DNA of 64,000 nt, taken from NCBI GenBank assembly GCA_015066105.1, contig SVOY01000001.1:62001-126000 (forward strand), in the 5' to 3' direction. Shown one piece after another: positions 60,252 to 64,000 of this stretch (the first letter of the stretch is position 1; each line of letters starts with the position of its first letter). The stretch comes from Oscillospiraceae bacterium (GTDB lineage Bacteria; Bacillota; Clostridia; Oscillospirales; Acutalibacteraceae). Under the pieces are notes generated by a model. That model was not told the DNA's origin. It worked only from the letters and a program-made list of their open reading frames with translations, and ran no database searches. The position numbers and the translations under genes were made by a program.

Positions 60252-61430
60252 ATGGATTACGCAAAGGAATCTTTGAGGCTTCACGGTGAATGGAAGGGTA
60301 AAATTGAGGTTGTTGCAAGAGCAAAGGTGCAGGATAAGGAAGCCCTTTCACTTGCTTATACACCCGGTGTTGCTCAGCCCTGCCTTGAAATTCAGAAGGA
60401 TATCAACAAATCCTATGAGCTTACAAGAAGATGGAACACAATAGCCGTTGTAACCGACGGCACTGCAGTTCTCGGCCTCGGCGATATCGGTCCGGAGGCA
60501 GGTATGCCCGTTATGGAGGGTAAATGCGTTCTTTTCAAGGAGTTCGGCGACGTAGATGCAATTCCTCTTTGCATCCGCTCAAAGGATGTTGACACGATAG
60601 TTGACACAATCGCACTGCTTGCAGGCTCCTTCGGCGGCATCAATCTTGAGGATATCGGTGCTCCCAGATGCTTTGAAATTGAAAGAAAGCTCAAGGAAAA
60701 GGCGGACATCCCCATTTTCCACGATGACCAGCACGGTACGGCCGTTGTATGCTCTGCGGCTCTTATCAACGCCCTTAAGCTCTGCGGCAAAAAGATTGAG
60801 GACTGCGTTGCAGTATTCAACGGTGCAGGCGCTGCAGGCGTGGCTATTGCAAAGCTCTTCCTCGCAATGGGCATCAAGGATGTTATTATGTGCGACAGAA
60901 AGGGCGTTGTTTATAAGGACAGACCCGGCATTGAAAACGAGCCTGCAAAAATCGAGCTTGCCTCCTTCTCAAACAAGAGCGGTGTAACCGGCACTCTTGC
61001 CGATGCACTCAAGGGCGCAGATATCTTTATCGGTGTTTCCGCACCCGGCTGTGTAAGTCAGGATATGGTACGCTCCATGGCCAAGGACCCCATCGTTTTC
61101 CCCATGGCAAACCCCACACCCGAAATTATGCCCGATGAGGCTCTTGCCGCAGGTGCCTGCGTTGTAGGTACGGGCAGAAGCGACTTCCCCAATCAGATTA
61201 ACAACGTGCTTGCCTTCCCCGGAATTTTCCGCGGCACCCTTGACGTAAGGGCAAGCGATATCAACGAGGAGATGAAGATGGCTGCCGCTAAGGCTATTGC
61301 TTCACTTGTTGCCGATGATGAGCTCAGAAGCGACTATATTCTCCCCGCCGCCTTTGACGAGAGGGTAGGACCCACCGTTGCAAAGGCTGTTGCTGAGGCT
61401 GCAAGAGAAAGCGGCGTTGCAAGAATTTGA
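60252..61430 (+). CDS. NAD(P)-dependent malic enzyme (oxaloacetate-decarboxylating)
   Basis: 392 residues from ATG 60252 (AAAGGAG upstream), the short bacterial form. Converts malate to pyruvate and CO2. Seen: ALSLAYTPGVAQPC (Tyr catalytic region), TDGTAVLGLGDIGPEAGMPVMEGKC, DIPIFHDDQHGTAVV (metal ligands), the dinucleotide motif FNGAGAAGVAIAKLF, and FPMANPTPEIMPDEA. Together with the preceding dehydrogenase it would link malate, oxaloacetate and pyruvate. Cofactor preference is not decidable. Confidence 0.95.
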   Translation: MDYAKESLRLHGEWKGKIEVVARAKVQDKEALSLAYTPGVAQPCLEIQKDINKSYELTRRWNTIAVVTDGTAVLGLGDIGPEAGMPVMEGKCVLFKEFGDVDAIPLCIRSKDVDTIVDTIALLAGSFGGINLEDIGAPRCFEIERKLKEKADIPIFHDDQHGTAVVCSAALINALKLCGKKIEDCVAVFNGAGAAGVAIAKLFLAMGIKDVIMCDRKGVVYKDRPGIENEPAKIELASFSNKSGVTGTLADALKGADIFIGVSAPGCVSQDMVRSMAKDPIVFPMANPTPEIMPDEALAAGACVVGTGRSDFPNQINNVLAFPGIFRGTLDVRASDINEEMKMAAAKAIASLVADDELRSDYILPAAFDERVGPTVAKAVAEAARESGVARI

Positions 61431-61445
61431 CACATAAAAATTTAT

Positions 61446-61480
61446 TGCGGAGTGCCTTTGCAGGTGCTCCGCAGCTTTTA
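61446..61480 (+). terminator. Terminator after the malic enzyme
   Basis: TGCGGAG ... CTCCGCA with an inner CC/GG pair, followed by gcttttat. Confidence 0.8.
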
Positions 61481-61525
61481 TAATAATGAGTTTACAATGT
61501 TTTTACATAAATTATCCGCTTTTAC

Positions 61526-61554
61526 TTGAATGATTTGACAATCTGTGGTATTAT
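61526..61554 (+). promoter_or_regulatory. Promoter of the secreted hydrolase
   Basis: TTGAAT, 17 nt, TATTAT. An overlapping TTGACA (61535) with TATATA at 16 nt is an alternative, so the exact pair is uncertain. Confidence 0.65.
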
Positions 61555-61605
61555 ACTATATATATTGCTTTATATTTGAACAGTATTATCAGCGGAGGTA
61601 ACATT

Positions 61606-63153
61606 ATGAAGATGATGTTAAAAAAGTCAGTTTCCGTTCTGCTTGTGCTCGTTACTCTTTTCGGTATGCTGAGCATGTCTGCAGCTGCGGCAACAACCTA
61701 CGAAAACGATTTGCCTACGGTTTATCTTGTGGGTGCAACTCAGACCGTGTATAAAAACGGCAAGCAGGTATGGCCTGTCAAGGAGGGTATTGACGAAATT
61801 CTTCTTGATAACAGAAATGAGCTTCTTTCAGCCTTCACCTCAAGCCTTATGAGCTCTGACTGGTCAATTTACGGTGATGCTCTCGGTGAGACGCTTGACA
61901 AGTATTATTCTGCGGGCAGACTTGATAATAACGGTAACCCCAAAAAGGGCACCGATATCAAGCACAGCAAAACTCCCACGGAAAAAACCTCAAACTTCGG
62001 TCTTAAGGATTATATGTTCAATTATGACCCCCGTCTTGACCCTTGGGAGACCGCAGTTGAGCTTAAGGAATATATCGACGACGTTCTTGCGGTAACGGGC
62101 AAAAAGAAGGTAAACCTTATCGGCCGTTGTATGGGTGCCTGCTTTATTTCTGCTTATCTTTGCAGATACGGCCGCTCAAAGGTTGATACCGTAATTTATT
62201 ATGCTTCAGCCGCCAAGGGCTCAAAAATCTGCAGTGAGCTGTTTTCGGGCAAGCTCAACTTTGATACGGCAACAATAAACAACTATGCAAGCGAATATAT
62301 GGGTGACGATGAAATTTCTGCTCTTCTCGGTGCAATCGTCAACGTAACCTATACACTCAATATGCTTGGTATGGGCACGGACTTTGCTTCCGATATTTTC
62401 GAGCAGCTTTCCGTTGAGGTATTTCCCGACCTTCTTCGCAGAACCTACGCCAATATGCCCTCTTATTGGGCAATGGTAGGCGAGGATGATTATGAGGACG
62501 CCAAAAACTACATCTTCGGCGGATATGAGGAAGAATATGCAGGCCTTATCAAGAAGATAGACAACTATCACAACAAGGTTAAGGTGCCCCTTGACAAAAA
62601 GCTCAAGCAGTACAGAAGCGACGGAATGAAAATCGCCGTTATCGCCAAGTATAACGTTCCCTTCCTTCCTCTTATTGAAAGCAGTAACGTGCAGGCTGAC
62701 GGCAAGGTAGATATTACAGAGACCTCCTTCGGCGCAACCGCTGCCGAATACGGCAAGACCTTCACCGTGGATTATCTAAACGAGGCAAAGGAAAAGGGCA
62801 CAATAGACTACGTTTCAGATGACCTTATCGTTGACGCCTCCTCCTGCCTCTTCCCGAATATGACCTGGTTTATAAGAGATATCGACCACAGCGAAATCCC
62901 CAAGGTAATTGATACCCTTATGCTGAAAATTCTCAGAAGCAAGGGACAGAAATCCGTAAGAAGCTTTGAGGAGTATCCGCGCTTCACCTCGTACGACAGC
63001 GAAACGGGAAAGCTCACCCCCATTACGGGCACAATTCCCAGCGGAACAACGGGTAATGAGGGCGGCGGACTTTCCAACCTTCTCAGCGTTTTCTCATCCT
63101 TCTTCACAATTATTTTAAATGTTATCAAGCTGCTTATCAAGCAGACAGTTTAA
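61606..63153 (+). CDS. Secreted alpha/beta hydrolase-like protein with a Cys nucleophile elbow
   Basis: 515 residues from ATG 61606 (GGAGGTAA upstream). Signal peptide LLVLVTLFGMLSMSAAAA. The elbow is LIGRCMGACFISAYLCRYG (about residue 190), where G-x-S-x-G has Cys instead of Ser, as in PHA synthases (GxCxG) and dienelactone hydrolases. Candidate acid/His partners are YVSDDLIVDASSCLF and WFIRDIDHSEIP (about 420-445). A C-terminal hydrophobic helix (LLSVFSSFFTIILNVIKLLI) may anchor it. No PHA genes are nearby. The substrate is unknown; lipase/esterase or acyltransferase activity is plausible. Confidence 0.8.
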   Translation: MKMMLKKSVSVLLVLVTLFGMLSMSAAAATTYENDLPTVYLVGATQTVYKNGKQVWPVKEGIDEILLDNRNELLSAFTSSLMSSDWSIYGDALGETLDKYYSAGRLDNNGNPKKGTDIKHSKTPTEKTSNFGLKDYMFNYDPRLDPWETAVELKEYIDDVLAVTGKKKVNLIGRCMGACFISAYLCRYGRSKVDTVIYYASAAKGSKICSELFSGKLNFDTATINNYASEYMGDDEISALLGAIVNVTYTLNMLGMGTDFASDIFEQLSVEVFPDLLRRTYANMPSYWAMVGEDDYEDAKNYIFGGYEEEYAGLIKKIDNYHNKVKVPLDKKLKQYRSDGMKIAVIAKYNVPFLPLIESSNVQADGKVDITETSFGATAAEYGKTFTVDYLNEAKEKGTIDYVSDDLIVDASSCLFPNMTWFIRDIDHSEIPKVIDTLMLKILRSKGQKSVRSFEEYPRFTSYDSETGKLTPITGTIPSGTTGNEGGGLSNLLSVFSSFFTIILNVIKLLIKQTV

Positions 63154-63165
63154 TGAGGTGAATTT

Positions 63166-63489
63166 ATGTCTTATATTGAGCTTTCAAAGGATAATTTTGA
63201 AAAAGAAGTTACAAACGAAAGGGACTGTCCCGTTCTTGTGGACTTCTGGGCAAGCTGGTGCGGACCCTGCCAGATGCTTTCTCCCGTCATTGACGAGCTG
63301 GCTGATGAGCTTGACGGCGAGGTTAAGGTCTGCAAAATGGATTGCGACGAAAACTCAGATTTCATTATGGAAATGGGCGTAATGACAATTCCTTGCCTTG
63401 TGCTTTTCAACGGCGGCGAGGAAAAGGGCAGACTTATCGGCTATAACGAAAAGGAAGCCATCATTGACTTCATAAACGAAAACAAATAA
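63166..63489 (+). CDS. trxA: Thioredoxin
   Basis: 107 residues with the single thioredoxin fold: PVLVDFWASWCGPCQMLSPV (CxxC WCGPC), the cis-proline loop VMTIPCLVLFNGGEEKGRLIGY. The extra Cys just before the cis-Pro loop (IPC) is unusual but conservative. It starts 13 nt after the secreted hydrolase and may share its transcript. Confidence 0.97.
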   Translation: MSYIELSKDNFEKEVTNERDCPVLVDFWASWCGPCQMLSPVIDELADELDGEVKVCKMDCDENSDFIMEMGVMTIPCLVLFNGGEEKGRLIGYNEKEAIIDFINENK

Positions 63490-63496
63490 TTTGCAG

Positions 63497-63520
63497 GGAG
63501 CGACACTCTCGTCGCTCCGT
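63497..63520 (+). terminator. Hairpin between trx and cyclophilin
   Basis: GGAGCGAC-actctc-GTCGCTCC, 8-bp stem without a real T run; partial terminator or processing site. Confidence 0.5.
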
Positions 63521-63548
63521 TATTTATGAAAACGGAGGACTCTATATT

Positions 63549-64000
63549 ATGGAAAACAAAATCATTAAGGTAACAATGGAAAACGGCACAGAGTACAGAA
63601 TTGAGCTCTATCCCGAATTTGCTCCCAAAACAGCTGCCAATTTTGTTTCACTTGTTGAAAGCGGCTTTTATAACGGCCTTACCTTCCACAGAATCATCCC
63701 CGGCTTTATGGCTCAGGGCGGTGACCCCGAGGGTACGGGTATGGGCGGAAGCAAGGATAAGATTTACGGCGAATTTGCCGCAAACGGCTGGACTGCCAAC
63801 AGCCTCAGCCACAAGAGGGGAGTAATCTCCATGGCAAGAAGCCAGGATATGAACTCAGCCTCAAGTCAGTTCTTCATCTGCTTTGACGATTGCACCTTCC
63901 TTGACGGTAACTATGCCGCCTTCGGCAAGGTTATTGAGGGAATGGAAAACGTTGATGCTCTTTGCGATGTGCCCAGAACCTTCAGTATGAGCGGTGAAAT
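63549..64000 (+). CDS. Peptidyl-prolyl cis-trans isomerase (cyclophilin), 3'-truncated by window
   Basis: ATG 63549 with CGGAGGA upstream. It was missed by the ORF track because no stop falls before 64000. The translation has the cyclophilin core: PKTAANFVSLVESGFYNGLTFHRIIPGFMAQGGDPEGTGMGGS, then RGVISMARSQDMNSASSQFFI and FLDGNYAAFGKVIEGM. There is no signal peptide, so it acts in the cytosol. About 150 residues are visible; the C-terminus is missing. Confidence 0.93.
   Translation, partial: MENKIIKVTMENGTEYRIELYPEFAPKTAANFVSLVESGFYNGLTFHRIIPGFMAQGGDPEGTGMGGSKDKIYGEFAANGWTANSLSHKRGVISMARSQDMNSASSQFFICFDDCTFLDGNYAAFGKVIEGMENVDALCDVPRTFSMSGE

Overview
The window is a contiguous, almost entirely housekeeping stretch of a low-to-moderate-GC Gram-positive genome. 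Clostridial features support this: PolC-type replicase, AddAB instead of RecBCD, a SigA/DnaG operon, CdaA/YbbR, an IspH-S1 fusion and MEP-pathway isoprenoid genes. Vegetative promoters are near-consensus (TTGACA-17-TATAAT) almost everywhere. An uncultured gut Oscillospirales/Ruminococcaceae-like organism is my inference; no rRNA is present to settle taxonomy. There is no phage, IS element or CRISPR array.

Layout. 1-6.3 kb: the 3' part of uvrC, a small XRE regulator, a small secreted protein, an ArsB/NhaD-type transporter behind a structured leader with its own terminator, a short AAE-type exchanger, and YbaK (minus). 6.4-21 kb: pcrA, a GH28-like protein, then the classical cluster pyrH-frr-uppS-cdsA-dxr-rseP-ispG-polC; PolC lacks its 3'-5' exonuclease insert. 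21-30.6 kb: a seven-helix membrane protein, a PutP-type symporter and addB-addA. 30.7-37 kb: rpmE, yigZ, then dgt-dnaG-sigA and a secreted FN3 protein. 37.3-39 kb: an AT-richer orphan gene just downstream of a tRNA-Leu(CAA), and an unidentified short transcription unit. 39.1-45.2 kb: argF-carA-carB/dapF. 45.3-51.4 kb: an MFS transporter, a BaiN-like flavoprotein and cmk-plsC-ispH/rpsA. 51.5-57.3 kb: a metallophosphoesterase, a DUF3343-cysteine desulfurase pair, cdaA-ybbR and a beta-propeller-like protein. 57.4-64 kb: glpK, an Ldh_2 dehydrogenase, malic enzyme, a large secreted alpha/beta hydrolase-like protein, thioredoxin and a cyclophilin cut by the window end.

The most unusual content is the carbamoyl-phosphate locus. 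CarA has lost its glutaminase nucleophile (Cys to Gly) and the partner His/Glu motif, so carbamoyl phosphate would have to be made from free ammonia, as in animal CPS I. CarB is fused in frame to a complete diaminopimelate epimerase. argF (ornithine carbamoyltransferase) lies directly upstream, so the three genes could pass ammonia into citrulline.

Non-coding structure is also notable. Arrays of 7-bp repeats (GTAGTRA or GGCCCTY) sit just after stop codons at eight places. A second palindromic element occurs twice. Two promoter-leader-terminator units (2.53-2.71 kb and 38.84-39.02 kb) match no RNA family that I can recall.
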